In this document: positions 1 through 6,635 of the stretch, one piece after another
Layout: each line of letters begins with the position of its first letter
Numbering within the stretch: position 1 is the stretch's first letter
Source of the DNA: a virus
Virus record (IMG/VR): IMGVR_UViG_3300022745_000076
Location: 1 to 40,515 of that record
Length of the DNA: 40,515 nucleotides
Reading direction: 5' to 3' (one strand)
The notes under the pieces: generated by a model
Databases searched by the model: none
What the model was told of the DNA's origin: nothing
The model's input: the letters and a program-made list of their open reading frames with translations, nothing else
Program-made: the position numbers and the translations under genes

Positions 1-139
1 GCCAACCTCTCGGGCGCCAACCTCTCGTGCGCCAACCTCTCGTGCGCCAACCTCTCGGGCGCCAACCTCTCGTGCGCCAACCTCTCGTGCGCCTACCTCT
101 CGTGCGCCAACCTCTCGGGCGCCTACCTCTCGGGCGCCA
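1..139. repeat. Left copy of 139-bp terminal redundancy
   Basis: Bases 1-139 match 40377-40515 at every position but one (C127 versus G40503). The match lies inside the 15-bp coding repeat array, but the order of unit variants also agrees across all nine full units. Joining base 40376 to base 1 keeps the pentapeptide gene in frame. This points to a circular assembly overlap, though a genuine short direct terminal repeat is not excluded. Confidence 0.85.
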
Positions 140-210
140 ACCTCTCGGGCGCCAACCTCTCGCGCGCCGACCTCTCGTGCGCCGACCTCTCGCGCGCCGA
201 CCTCTCGGGC
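1..210 (+). repeat. 15-bp tandem coding repeat, 14 units
   Basis: Fourteen consecutive 15-bp units of the form GCC-NAC-CTC-TCG-NGC. Only the first base of codon 2 (A, T or G, giving Asn, Tyr or Asp) and of codon 5 (G, T or C, giving Gly, Cys or Arg) varies. All other bases, including wobble positions, are identical between units, which implies recent expansion or ongoing slippage rather than protein-level conservation alone. Confidence 0.95.
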
Positions 211-477
211 GCCAAGTGGCGAGGCGGCGTCACGATCAACCGCGCACCACTGCAAATCAGCGGCCTGCACTGGATCGTCTACATCCTTGACAAGCACATG
301 CAGATCGGCTGCGAACTGCATTCGCTGGCCGAATGGCGCACGTTCGATGACGCCCGCATCGTGCAGATGGATGGCCGCGATGCACTTCGTTTTTGGCGCC
401 AGAACAAGACTGCACTGCTGGCGCTGGCCGAGGCCGATGGCCGTGGCGCCGCCGAAGCGCAGCCCGTCGCCGCCTGA
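1..477 (+). CDS. Pentapeptide-repeat protein, C-terminal part
   Basis: No start is present here; the gene begins at 40206 and continues across the circular junction. The joined product is 215 residues: 42 N-terminal residues, 17 pentapeptides of type A(N/D/Y)LS(G/C/R), and an 88-residue C-terminal domain starting KWRGGV. The A(N/D)LXX repeat folds as a right-handed quadrilateral beta-helix, and family members such as MfpA and Qnr mimic DNA and bind gyrase. The C-terminal part (...MQIGCELH...[10 protein letters not shown]...FWRQNK) resembles the tail found on many phage pentapeptide proteins. It is the first gene of the rightward operon, so an early host-takeover or counter-defence role is inferred; the target is unknown. 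Confidence 0.9.
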   Translation, partial: ANLSGANLSCANLSCANLSGANLSCANLSCAYLSCANLSGAYLSGANLSGANLSRADLSCADLSRADLSGAKWRGGVTINRAPLQISGLHWIVYILDKHMQIGCELHSLAEWRTFDDARIVQMDGRDALRFWRQNKTALLALAEADGRGAAEAQPVAA

Positions 478-493
478 CACCACGGGAGCGGCC

Positions 494-733
494 ATGAACC
501 TCCGCAGCGCACCCGGCTACGGCGACCAGAGCACCTGGGCACCCTGCAACGGCCACCCAAACGACCCGCGCACGCCGGACGACGACTTCGAGCAAGACGT
601 CCGCGCCAGCCTCGAAGAAGCGCGCGCCAGTCTGCTGATGATCGAAAAGATGCTGGACGACCCGCGCGGCTACAGCCGTCAGGCCGTCGAATCGCTGATG
701 CACGAGGCGGCCGGCTGGCTGGCGACGGAATGA
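494..733 (+). CDS. Small acidic hypothetical protein (79 aa)
   Basis: The ATG at 494 follows a GGGAG ribosome-binding site 17 bases after the pentapeptide stop. The product (MNLRSAPGYGDQSTW...) is acidic, with a helical C-terminal half rich in Glu and Ala from about residue 30. No membrane segment or known domain was recognised. It overlaps the next gene by ATGA, so the two are probably translated together. The function is unknown. Confidence 0.75.
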   Translation: MNLRSAPGYGDQSTWAPCNGHPNDPRTPDDDFEQDVRASLEEARASLLMIEKMLDDPRGYSRQAVESLMHEAAGWLATE

Positions 734-930
734 GCGCCCAGCACTTCGACAACGCCCTCCACATGATGGAGGTCTACGGCGGTAGCTTCGTGCGCTCGCT
801 GGTGGCCTGCTACTACTGCGCCGACTCGACGAACCGAGCAAAGCTGCGCGAGGCGTTCGCCGAGTACTTTGACAGGTACGAGCGCGACTTCGCCGACTGG
901 AAGCGCGGCCAACAGGAGCGCGCCGCATGA
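730..930 (+). CDS. Small hypothetical protein (66 aa)
   Basis: It starts at the ATG overlapping the previous stop (ATGA at 730-733) and ends overlapping the next start in the same way. The product (MSAQHFDNALHMMEVYGG...) is helical, with an aromatic and charged C-terminal half (YFDRYERDFADW). No cysteine cluster, signal peptide or membrane helix is visible. It probably belongs to the set of small early phage proteins of unknown function. Confidence 0.75.
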   Translation: MSAQHFDNALHMMEVYGGSFVRSLVACYYCADSTNRAKLREAFAEYFDRYERDFADWKRGQQERAA

Positions 931-1100
931 CCTACCACCTGACCCTAGGCGCCGGCCGCGCCCGCCTCTACTGGACCGGCAACCGCTGGGTTGCAGACAG
1001 GATGTCGGCGCTGATCGTGACCGAGTGGGGCGCGGAGATTCAGCTGGGCATCGCCTGCCGGACGCATCCGGAGGCTGTGGCTACGGAGTGGGGGCGGTGA
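927..1100 (+). CDS. Small hypothetical protein (57 aa)
   Basis: The ATG at 927 overlaps the preceding TGA and the stop overlaps the next ATG (TGATG at 1098-1102). The product (MTYHLTLGAGRARLYWTG...) looks like a compact beta-rich fold with Trp residues. Gene support comes mainly from the tight start-stop coupling on both sides and from strongly GC-biased third positions. The function is unknown. Confidence 0.65.
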   Translation: MTYHLTLGAGRARLYWTGNRWVADRMSALIVTEWGAEIQLGIACRTHPEAVATEWGR

Positions 1101-1345
1101 TGAACAGTTATCTGTGGACGCTGTTGGTGTTGTTCTCGATCAGCTTTTTCTCTCGGCTGTACCGACTTGTGAGCGGCAACTTCAGTCTTACGCCAACAGG
1201 CACCGCAATGGACCTGTGTTTTGACATTGCGCTTGTCTGTTGGACGGCCGCGCTGTTGTTTGGGGCAAACCATGACCGAAGCCGACACCGCCGACCTGTA
1301 CGACGAGGCCGATCACGTTATCGAATGGGCGGCAGAGAACGCTGA
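1100..1345 (+). CDS. Small membrane protein (81 aa)
   Basis: The start overlaps the previous stop. Two hydrophobic segments are visible, at about residues 4-18 (LWTLLVLFSISFF) and 37-54 (LCFDIALVCWTAALLF), followed by a very Arg-rich cytoplasmic-looking tail. The tail lies where the next gene (1272-1409) overlaps in another frame by 74 bases, so its odd composition partly reflects the overlap. The function is unknown; a membrane-acting early protein such as a superinfection-exclusion factor is one possibility. Confidence 0.6.
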   Translation: MNSYLWTLLVLFSISFFSRLYRLVSGNFSLTPTGTAMDLCFDIALVCWTAALLFGANHDRSRHRRPVRRGRSRYRMGGRER

Positions 1346-1409
1346 CCGCATCGGCCTGCACCAAGCGCTGAACGAGGTTCAGGCGCCTACACCGGAGGAA
1401 AAGCAATGA
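1272..1409 (+). CDS. Small acidic hypothetical protein (45 aa)
   Basis: The ATG at 1272 opens a frame with good coding bias (MTEADTADLYDEADHV...) inside the 3' end of the preceding gene. The product is strongly acidic and predicted helical. It ends with ATGA overlap into the next gene. The upstream frame start at 1221 was rejected because that part overlaps a more convincing membrane-protein frame. The function is unknown. Confidence 0.65.
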   Translation: MTEADTADLYDEADHVIEWAAENADRIGLHQALNEVQAPTPEEKQ

Positions 1410-1555
1410 CCCCTCGCACCCTCGCAGACTGCCGCTTCAACGTCGGGTATCCGGTGATTGAGCGTCACTCATCCGGCCGCATTCGTGGCGCTGTGCTGGC
1501 GTATGCCATCGGCATCGTCGGGGCGCTGGTCCTCGTTCACTGGTGGAGCACCTGA
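1406..1555 (+). CDS. Small single-pass membrane protein (49 aa)
   Basis: The ATG at 1406 overlaps the previous stop; an upstream GGAGG (1394-1398) lies inside the preceding gene. The product has a polar N-terminus and one clear transmembrane helix at about residues 28-46 (AVLAYAIGIVGALVLVHW), with only the short tail WST after it. The next gene begins two bases after the stop. The function is unknown. Confidence 0.65.
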   Translation: MTPRTLADCRFNVGYPVIERHSSGRIRGAVLAYAIGIVGALVLVHWWST

Positions 1556-1556
1556 C

Positions 1557-1817
1557 ATGGCAATCATCCTGGATGACCCGCACACCCTGCCCGGCGCCGA
1601 GCCCAACCCGCTGACGGCCGAGCAACCGGCCGCCTTCCGCGCGACCGCGACCGAAGCGCAGTTTCAGGCCGGAGGCGAAGGCGACGACTTGTCGGGCGCC
1701 CGCGGCATCGTGATCGGGCTGCTGATCACAGCCGTTGCCGCCGCCGTTGTTGGCGTGGCCGTGCTGGTATGGCGCGCCGGGCCTGACTTGCTGCAGGGCT
1801 TCACGCTGCTGCGCTAA
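1557..1817 (+). CDS. Small membrane protein (86 aa)
   Basis: It begins at an ATG two bases after the preceding stop. The first 48 residues are polar and acidic, followed by a strong transmembrane helix at about residues 50-70 (IVIGLLITAVAAAVVGVAVL) and a short amphipathic end. It is the last gene of the first block and is followed by an 87-bp structured gap. The function is unknown. Confidence 0.7.
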   Translation: MAIILDDPHTLPGAEPNPLTAEQPAAFRATATEAQFQAGGEGDDLSGARGIVIGLLITAVAAAVVGVAVLVWRAGPDLLQGFTLLR

Positions 1818-1826
1818 ACCATCAAC

Positions 1827-1881
1827 GGCCCGCGATAGCCACGTAGGGCGGCGGTCGGGCGGCGGCCAACTACGCCGGGCC
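1827..1881 (+). promoter_or_regulatory. Structured intergenic element
   Basis: The 87-bp gap before the next gene can fold into a long hairpin: GGCCCG (1827-1832) pairs with CGGGCC (1876-1881) and CGTAG (1842-1846) with CTACG (1870-1874), around a GGCGG-rich inner loop. There is no T tract, so a simple intrinsic terminator is unlikely. A ribosome-binding site (GAGGAG) follows at about 1894-1899. An attenuation or mRNA-stability role is possible but inferred. Confidence 0.35.
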
Positions 1882-1904
1882 ACCCTTTAACCTGAGGAGT
1901 ACAC

Positions 1905-2012
1905 ATGAACATCCTGCACGACCTGAAGCATGCCCTCTCTGCCGCGCTGCGTGCGTGGCGTGAGGCCCGAGCGCTGCGGAACGGCGCGAATCCCGATCAG
2001 GTGGCTTTCTGA
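1905..2012 (+). CDS. Small basic helical protein (35 aa)
   Basis: The ATG at 1905 is preceded by CTGAGGAG at good spacing, and the stop overlaps the next ATG (TGATG). The product (MNILHDLKHALSAAL...) is a basic amphipathic helix rich in Arg and Ala. The strong ribosome-binding site and the coupling suggest it is translated and also loads ribosomes onto the recombination genes behind it. The function is unknown. Confidence 0.6.
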   Translation: MNILHDLKHALSAALRAWREARALRNGANPDQVAF

Positions 2013-2680
2013 TGGCCGACAACATGACTCTGTGGCGCCGTGTATGCGTCACCGATCCCGCTGCCGTGAAGCCGATCACCGGTAAGCAGTACAGCGGCAA
2101 CAGTCCCAAGCCGTACTGGATCGTCGAACGACTCACCGCCGAATTCGGGCCGTGCGGCATCGGATGGGGCTTCACGATCCTGAATGAGCGCATGGAGCGC
2201 CTGACCGATACCGATGTGCTCCATGTGGCTGTGGTGCGCTTCTGGTACGTGCTGGATGGCGTGCGCGGCGAGCTTGAGCAGATCGGACAGACCAAGGCCG
2301 TCTATGAGAAGTCGAAGGGCGGCTTCATGGTGGACGAGGACGCCCCGAAGAAGTCTGTCACCGATGCACTGGTGAAGTGCGCCAGCTACATCGGGTTCGC
2401 GGGCGACATCTTCAGCGGCCGGTGGGACGACTCCAAGTATGTGGCCGAGGCTCGCGCCGAGTGGGAGGGCCGCAAGCGCGAAGACAACCCCGAGCGCGCC
2501 GCGTGGCTGGCTGATCGTCACGCCGACATCATGGCCGCCACGAACGTCGGTGAATTGAGGGCCGCTTTGAATGGTGCCGTGAAGGTGGCGCTTGAGCAGA
2601 ACGACAGCGCCGCAGTGGATCAACTCAACGCATGGGCCGAAGAGAAGCGCGCCCAGGCCAAGCCGAAGGTAGCAGCATGA
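2012..2680 (+). CDS. Probable single-strand annealing recombinase (Rad52-like)
   Basis: A 222-residue protein with a core (LWRRVCVTDPAAVKPI..., FGPCGIGWGF, APKKSVTDALVKCASYIGF) that resembles phage annealing proteins of the Rad52 superfamily. Such proteins anneal complementary single strands during phage recombination. The Lys-Lys-Ser-x-Thr-Asp-Ala segment (about residues 114-120) leading into a Gly-Phe helix is the best-matching part. The C-terminal 60 residues are helical and charged, perhaps binding a partner. The following genes encode Gp157, an HNH-like protein and NinB, a typical recombination neighbourhood. The family call is from memory of motif pattern; the gene itself is certain. 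Confidence 0.6.
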   Translation: MADNMTLWRRVCVTDPAAVKPITGKQYSGNSPKPYWIVERLTAEFGPCGIGWGFTILNERMERLTDTDVLHVAVVRFWYVLDGVRGELEQIGQTKAVYEKSKGGFMVDEDAPKKSVTDALVKCASYIGFAGDIFSGRWDDSKYVAEARAEWEGRKREDNPERAAWLADRHADIMAATNVGELRAALNGAVKVALEQNDSAAVDQLNAWAEEKRAQAKPKVAA

Positions 2681-3171
2681 CCGCACTTTTCGCCATCGCC
2701 AACGAGTACCGCGCTACGGCGCTGACCCTCGCTGATCTTGACCTCGACGCCCAGACCGTAGCCGACACGCTGGAAAGCATCAGCGGCGAACTGGAAACCA
2801 AGGCGCAGGCTGTGGCCTACATGGTCCGCAGTTTCGAGGCCGACGCCGCCGCGATCAAGCAATGGGCCAATGACGCGGCCGACCGCGCCAAGGCAACCGA
2901 GGCCCGCGCCGATCAGCTGCGGGCCTACCTCGCCCGCTGCTTGGAGGCGACCGGTATCGAGAAGGTGGAAGGCCCCGGTATCCGCATCGGCTGGCGCGCG
3001 TCGTCGGCCGTGGTGATCGACGAGCCCGACCTGATCCCGGCCGAGTTCATGCGCCAGAAACCGCCCCCGCCGGCGGAACCCGACAAGACCGCGATTGCCG
3101 CCGCTGTGAAGGCCGGGGCAACGGTGCCGGGCGCCCACGTCGAGATCCGCCGCAACTTGCAAATCAAGTGA
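2677..3171 (+). CDS. Siphovirus Gp157-like protein
   Basis: The 164-residue product starts at the ATG overlapping the previous stop. It shows the Gp157 pattern: an N-terminal helix, DTLESISGELETKAQAVAYM, a long coiled coil (about residues 45-90), then LEATGIEKVE and a strand ending SSAVVIDEPDLIP. Gp157 proteins are common in phage recombination operons beside annealing proteins. In Streptococcus phages Gp157 has been linked to phage resistance, but the molecular role is unclear. It overlaps the next gene by ATGA or GTGA. Confidence 0.85.
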   Translation: MTALFAIANEYRATALTLADLDLDAQTVADTLESISGELETKAQAVAYMVRSFEADAAAIKQWANDAADRAKATEARADQLRAYLARCLEATGIEKVEGPGIRIGWRASSAVVIDEPDLIPAEFMRQKPPPPAEPDKTAIAAAVKAGATVPGAHVEIRRNLQIK

Positions 3172-3503
3172 TGCTCTTCCCGAAATTCCGCTACTGGCGC
3201 AGCAAGAGCTACCTGCGCTGGGTGGCGTCTTTGCCGTGCGTCGCCTGCGGGATTGAGGGCTACAGCCAAGCGGCGCATTCCAACCAGGCCAAGCACGGCA
3301 AGGGCAAGAGCGTGAAGGCGTCCGACGAATTCACGTTTCCCTTGTGCGCACCTCACGGCGGGCACATGGGGTGCCACCAGATGCACGACCTTGCTATTGG
3401 CTGGACGAAAGCCGAGCGAGACGAAACCGAGGACCGCTACATCGCGCGCACATGGGCTGATGCTCAAGCGCACGGGTGGCACGAAAAGCGAGAGGCAGCA
3501 TGA
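3171..3503 (+). CDS. HNH-like nuclease, DUF968/Ref-like
   Basis: A 110-residue protein with LPCVACGIEG near residue 20, then AAHSNQAKHGKGKSVKASD and LCAPHGGHMGCHQMHD at about residues 61-77. The paired Cys-x2-Cys and the His/Cys-rich second half match a zinc-stabilised HNH fold as in phage Ref and DUF968 proteins, which cut DNA to stimulate recombination. It lies between Gp157 and NinB. The start is either GTG 3168 or ATG 3171, the latter overlapping the upstream TGA and chosen here. Activity is inferred from the family. Confidence 0.75.
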   Translation: MLFPKFRYWRSKSYLRWVASLPCVACGIEGYSQAAHSNQAKHGKGKSVKASDEFTFPLCAPHGGHMGCHQMHDLAIGWTKAERDETEDRYIARTWADAQAHGWHEKREAA

Positions 3504-3898
3504 CCACGCACGCAACGACGCTGTGGAACGCACAGCAGGGCCACCAGACCATCCAAGACCTTTGGGCATGGATGAAGCCTCGCCTGATCGCCGGGCGCAA
3601 GCTCCACCTGTCCATCAAGGACAGCACCCGCAGCACTGAGCAGAACGCCCTGTTGCATGCCGCGCTGACCGACATCAGCAAGCGGCGCCAGTGGGCCGGG
3701 CAGCGTCAGGACGTGGAGACGTGGAAGCGCCTCTTCACTGCGGCATGGCTTCGAACCAAGGGCGAGCCGACGACGATCCTGCCGGCGCTGGACGGCAACG
3801 GCATTGACGTGGTGTTTCGTCGCACATCAACGCTCACCGTCGCCGAGTGCTGCGACTTGATCGACTACATCCAGGCTTGGGACGCTCAAGCCGCTTGA
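3500..3898 (+). CDS. ninB: NinB-like recombination protein
   Basis: A 132-residue protein with the NinB pattern: STEQNALLHAALTDIS at about residues 45-60, a WKRLFTAAWLR helix, LPALDGNGIDVVFRRTS, and a final TVAECCDLIDYIQAW. NinB (Orf of lambda) assists recombination by helping annealing or strand-exchange proteins load on SSB-coated DNA. Length and motif order match the family. It starts at an ATG overlapping the previous stop and closes the recombination block; a 116-bp gap follows. Confidence 0.9.
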   Translation: MTTHATTLWNAQQGHQTIQDLWAWMKPRLIAGRKLHLSIKDSTRSTEQNALLHAALTDISKRRQWAGQRQDVETWKRLFTAAWLRTKGEPTTILPALDGNGIDVVFRRTSTLTVAECCDLIDYIQAWDAQAA

Positions 3899-4014
3899 TT
3901 CCCCGGGCGACCCCCATGCACGAGCGCCGATCCTCCCCGGCAACACGCATTTGCATGGCCGAGCAATCGGCGCCCGCTTCTACACCCAGGACTGACCCAC
4001 AAGGAGAGGACACG

Positions 4015-4647
4015 ATGAGCAACACCCTTGATGCGCTGATGGCGCAGATCAAAGACTTCGCCAACGGCATTGCAGCGCTGACGGTCGAGCCGACCGCCGA
4101 ATGGGCCGACGAGTGCAACAAGCGCTTGACCGCGCTGGAGTCCGCCCTGTCCTCCGCGCTGGCCGCCCGAGTGCCGGCGGGGCCGGGCGAATACGTCACG
4201 CGGCAAAGCGCGCTGTCGGCAATCGGACACCTCTCACTTTCCAACAGCCCCGGCCGCGAGGAGGACGCAATCGCCATGCTCGCCGCCGCTCCCCCTGCTC
4301 CCGCCGAGGTGGCTGCGGAGCCGGTGGCGTGGCTGTATGACCGCGCGCAATGGGTGGATGGCGATCCGCCCGGCGGAGGGTGGCGTCCGACTGTGTCGCT
4401 GTGCGCGCCGGACGAGACGTGGGTGGTGGTGCGGAACTTGACGCCCCTCGTCCCGCAGTCGTTGCAGAAACCGCAACAAGTGGCCACGCAGAAAGCGCAG
4501 GCGCTGACGGCGGAGCAGATTGCAGACATGGCGCGCGACGAGGAACTACTGCTGATCTGCGACGGCCTCGACAGCCTGACGGAAATCGTGCGTTGCATCG
4601 AGCGCGCCCACGGCATCCCCTCGCCCAGCGCTGGAGACCAGGCATGA
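4015..4647 (+). CDS. Hypothetical protein (210 aa)
   Basis: The start is set by an AAGGAGAGG ribosome-binding site at 4001-4009; an in-frame upstream ATG (3916) lacks such a site. The N-terminal 45 residues are helical, the centre is Ala/Pro-rich, and the middle contains EPVAWLYDRAQW...LTPL, a short beta module common in small phage proteins of unknown function. The C-terminal 60 residues are helical again (EQIADMARDEELLLICDGL). It overlaps the next gene by ATGA. Confidence 0.75.
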   Translation: MSNTLDALMAQIKDFANGIAALTVEPTAEWADECNKRLTALESALSSALAARVPAGPGEYVTRQSALSAIGHLSLSNSPGREEDAIAMLAAAPPAPAEVAAEPVAWLYDRAQWVDGDPPGGGWRPTVSLCAPDETWVVVRNLTPLVPQSLQKPQQVATQKAQALTAEQIADMARDEELLLICDGLDSLTEIVRCIERAHGIPSPSAGDQA

Positions 4648-4982
4648 AACCGCACCCGATTTCCTACAACGGCGGCCCGCTGTCGCGGGACGAGTTCGGC
4701 CTCAGGACCAAGCGTGGCGGCGGCCTCAACCCGGAGGGCGTCGACGCGATCGTGTTCTATTGCCCGAGCGGCGCGAACCGAATCTGCGAGATCCCGGTGA
4801 CGCTCGGACCGCCGCTTGACGCCGACGCGCAGGGCGTGCACCGCTGGCATTGGGACGGCAACATGCAGGCGCCGACCCTCACGCCAAGCATTGGGTGTGA
4901 TGCCCGATGCGGGTGGCACGGAAACATCGTTGCCGGCAGAGCCACGAACGGCGCGGCCGGCACGGGAGGCGCCAATGGCTGA
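4644..4982 (+). CDS. DUF6527-like protein (112 aa)
   Basis: The product contains RWHWDGNMQAPTLTPSI followed by CDARCGWHGNI, a pattern matching the small DUF6527 family found in phages and islands, with Cys and His residues that could bind a metal. Residues 18-40 are Gly/Arg-rich. The C-terminal stretch after GNIVAG is low in complexity and overlaps the next gene. The biochemical role of the family is unknown. Translation is probably coupled to both neighbours. Confidence 0.65.
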   Translation: MKPHPISYNGGPLSRDEFGLRTKRGGGLNPEGVDAIVFYCPSGANRICEIPVTLGPPLDADAQGVHRWHWDGNMQAPTLTPSIGCDARCGWHGNIVAGRATNGAAGTGGANG

Positions 4983-5316
4983 CGAGAACACGATGGCCGA
5001 TTCGAGCCAACACAACGATCTGCCGGCGGCAGTGGAGGCGGCAATCGCTGACCTGAAGCCCGAGACCATGAAGCGCGGCGGCCGGTACAACTGGAAGGGC
5101 CAGCCGGAGCGGCTGATCTACCTCGGCCGCGAGCTTGGCTGGCACCAATTCCATTGGTCTGACGACCCGAAGCGGCGCCGCGTGTGGTGCGAGGTGCTGG
5201 ACGCCGATCTGCACATGCTGGAAGAGACGCCCTGCGGTTGCCCTGAGGGCATGTGCGGGAGCAATCCGACCGGGTGCCGCATGGTGTCCGAGGTGGCTGG
5301 GGGTGAGCATGGCTGA
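4975..5316 (+). CDS. Hypothetical protein with Cys-rich C-terminus (113 aa)
   Basis: The ATG at 4975 lies just inside the end of the previous gene (8-base overlap). The product has RYNWKGQPERLIYLGRELG, which looks like a small beta module, and a Cys-rich end (CGCPEGMCGSNPTGC) that could bind zinc or a cluster. The module suggests a small nucleic-acid-binding or adaptor protein, but no family is certain. It directly precedes and overlaps the PP-loop enzyme by 8 bases. Confidence 0.7.
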   Translation: MADENTMADSSQHNDLPAAVEAAIADLKPETMKRGGRYNWKGQPERLIYLGRELGWHQFHWSDDPKRRRVWCEVLDADLHMLEETPCGCPEGMCGSNPTGCRMVSEVAGGEHG

Positions 5317-6076
5317 CCGCATCGTCTGCCAGTTCTCGTGCGGCGCCGCGTCAGCGGTGGCCACGAAACTCGCCATCGCCGCCCACGCTGGAACGCGGGT
5401 AGTGGAGGTCATCAACGCTTTTTTGCTGGAGGAGCACCCGGACAACCGCCGGTTCGCCGCCGACGCCGAAGCGTGGTTCGGGTGCCCAATCCACACGCTG
5501 CGCGACGAGCGCGACGGCGCCAGCACGATCCGGGTGTTTCGGCGCAAGCAGTTCATGATGGGGCCGCGCGGAGCGCCGTGTTCGCGTGCCCTGAAGCGCG
5601 ATCTGCTGGACGGGTGGAAGCAGCCCGGCGACGTGATGGTGTTCGGATACACCGCCGAGGAGTCCGACCGGCTGGAAGACTTCCGCGACCGCAACCCGGA
5701 CCGCCCAGTCATCGCCCCATTGATCGACGCCGGGCTGACCAAAGAAGACTGCAAGGCCATGGTGCAACGGGCAGGGATCGAACTGCCGCTGATGTACCGC
5801 CTCGGCTACGACAACGCCAACTGCATCGGGTGCGTGAAAGGCGGTGAAGGCTACTGGCGTGCAATCCGCGAAGACTTCCCGGAGCAGTTCGAGGCCAACT
5901 GTCTGGTGCAGGACGAGATCGGACCGGGGTCGTGGTTCCTGCGCTACCGAAGCGGCCCGCGGAAGAACGAGCGCTTCCCGCTGCGCGAACTGCCGGCGGG
6001 CGAGCCCAGGCGCAACGAGGCACTGCCGTCGTGCAGCTTCTTCTGTGAGATGGCCGAACAGGAATACAGCGCATGA
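5309..6076 (+). CDS. PAPS-reductase-like PP-loop protein
   Basis: A 255-residue protein of the phage phosphoadenosine-phosphosulfate-reductase-like group. The PP-loop at residues 9-16 reads FSCGAASA instead of the usual SGGKDS, a variant I associate with phage members. Further conserved features are VFGYTAEESDR (about 111-121), a Cys-x2-Cys with CIGCVKGGEGYW (172-183), and Cys 91 and Cys 242/246. True PAPS reductase chemistry is unlikely: there is no sulfate pathway nearby. PP-loop ATPases adenylate or thiolate substrates; QueC, which makes preQ0, and DndC, which acts in DNA phosphorothioation, belong to the same broader fold. Beside the radical SAM, TGT-like and transporter genes it is a candidate for base modification (inference). 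Confidence 0.8.
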   Translation: MADRIVCQFSCGAASAVATKLAIAAHAGTRVVEVINAFLLEEHPDNRRFAADAEAWFGCPIHTLRDERDGASTIRVFRRKQFMMGPRGAPCSRALKRDLLDGWKQPGDVMVFGYTAEESDRLEDFRDRNPDRPVIAPLIDAGLTKEDCKAMVQRAGIELPLMYRLGYDNANCIGCVKGGEGYWRAIREDFPEQFEANCLVQDEIGPGSWFLRYRSGPRKNERFPLRELPAGEPRRNEALPSCSFFCEMAEQEYSA

Positions 6077-6114
6077 CCCGCCGCACCCCCACCGGAGCCC
6101 CCGACCATGGTTGA
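6073..6114 (+). CDS. Possible 13-aa linking ORF
   Basis: A very short frame whose ATG overlaps the PP-loop gene stop (ATGA at 6073-6076) and whose stop overlaps the next gene's first codons (start 6107). It may simply carry terminating ribosomes to the next start. The protein product itself is doubtful. Confidence 0.25.
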   Translation: MTRRTPTGAPDHG

Positions 6115-6346
6115 CCCTCTGACCGTTGCCGACGTGCGCCGTGCCGCGTTTGAACTGTGCGAGTTCTTCGAGGACGTGCGCGACCTGCCGAACGACTCGC
6201 GCGATGTGGAGCGCTTCAAGGCCGGCCAGCGCTACGCCGCCAAGCGCATCCGCCAGGGCCTCGGGACGTGGCTCACCGACGAAGAGAACAAGCGCAGCGC
6301 CGAGCGCCGGGCCGAGAAAGAGCGCCTGCTGGGAGGCGTCCTGTGA
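6107..6346 (+). CDS. Hypothetical protein (79 aa)
   Basis: The product is mostly helical and charged: residues 10-30 (RRAAFELCEFFEDVRDLP) and 38-79, which are rich in Arg, Lys and Glu (RFKAGQRYAAKRIRQGL). No membrane helix or metal site is visible. It sits between the PP-loop and radical SAM genes and overlaps the next start by one base (TGATG). It could be a small partner protein of the cluster, but nothing shows this directly. Confidence 0.65.
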   Translation: MVDPLTVADVRRAAFELCEFFEDVRDLPNDSRDVERFKAGQRYAAKRIRQGLGTWLTDEENKRSAERRAEKERLLGGVL

Positions 6347-6567
6347 TGCCTGACCTCCTGCAAGACCGCGCCCTGTCGCGCCGCCCTCGCGCCTGGATGC
6401 GCCGGTGGTATTTCGACGGAGAGACGCCGCACAAAGAACGCAACGCACAAGGGCGGATTGCATGGCCTACAAAATTCAAGTTTTTGCCCGTTACGCCGCA
6501 TCGGGTTTTGTCCGACGACGTGCCCTTGTATGCAGGCGACGACGCGCGCGACTTGGCCGCGCCATGA
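6346..6567 (+). CDS. Small phage protein (73 aa)
   Basis: The ATG at 6346 overlaps the preceding TGA. The product has WMRRWYFDGETPHKE followed by GRIAWPTKFKFLPVT and DDVPLY, a pattern seen in small conserved phage proteins of unknown function. The region 6430-6560 is less GC-rich at third positions than its neighbours. The ATGA overlap into a 23-codon frame continues the coupled series. Confidence 0.6.
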   Translation: MPDLLQDRALSRRPRAWMRRWYFDGETPHKERNAQGRIAWPTKFKFLPVTPHRVLSDDVPLYAGDDARDLAAP

Positions 6568-6635
6568 CCAACCGCGCCCTGTCGCGCTGGCTGCGTGCGC
6601 GCTGTATCTGCTGGCACTCTTGGGGCCGCGAATGA
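6564..6635 (+). CDS. Possible 23-aa linking ORF
   Basis: Its ATG overlaps the previous stop and its stop overlaps the radical SAM start, both as ATGA. The peptide (MTNRALSRWLRARCIC...) is basic and Trp/Cys-rich. It may act mainly by keeping ribosomes on the message, but a real micropeptide is possible. Confidence 0.35.
   Translation: MTNRALSRWLRARCICWHSWGRE

Noticed and set aside
5309-6076. Dnd-type DNA phosphorothioation system
   Set aside because: Only a DndC-like fold relative is present; DndB, DndD, DndE and a cysteine desulfurase are absent, and the loop differs.
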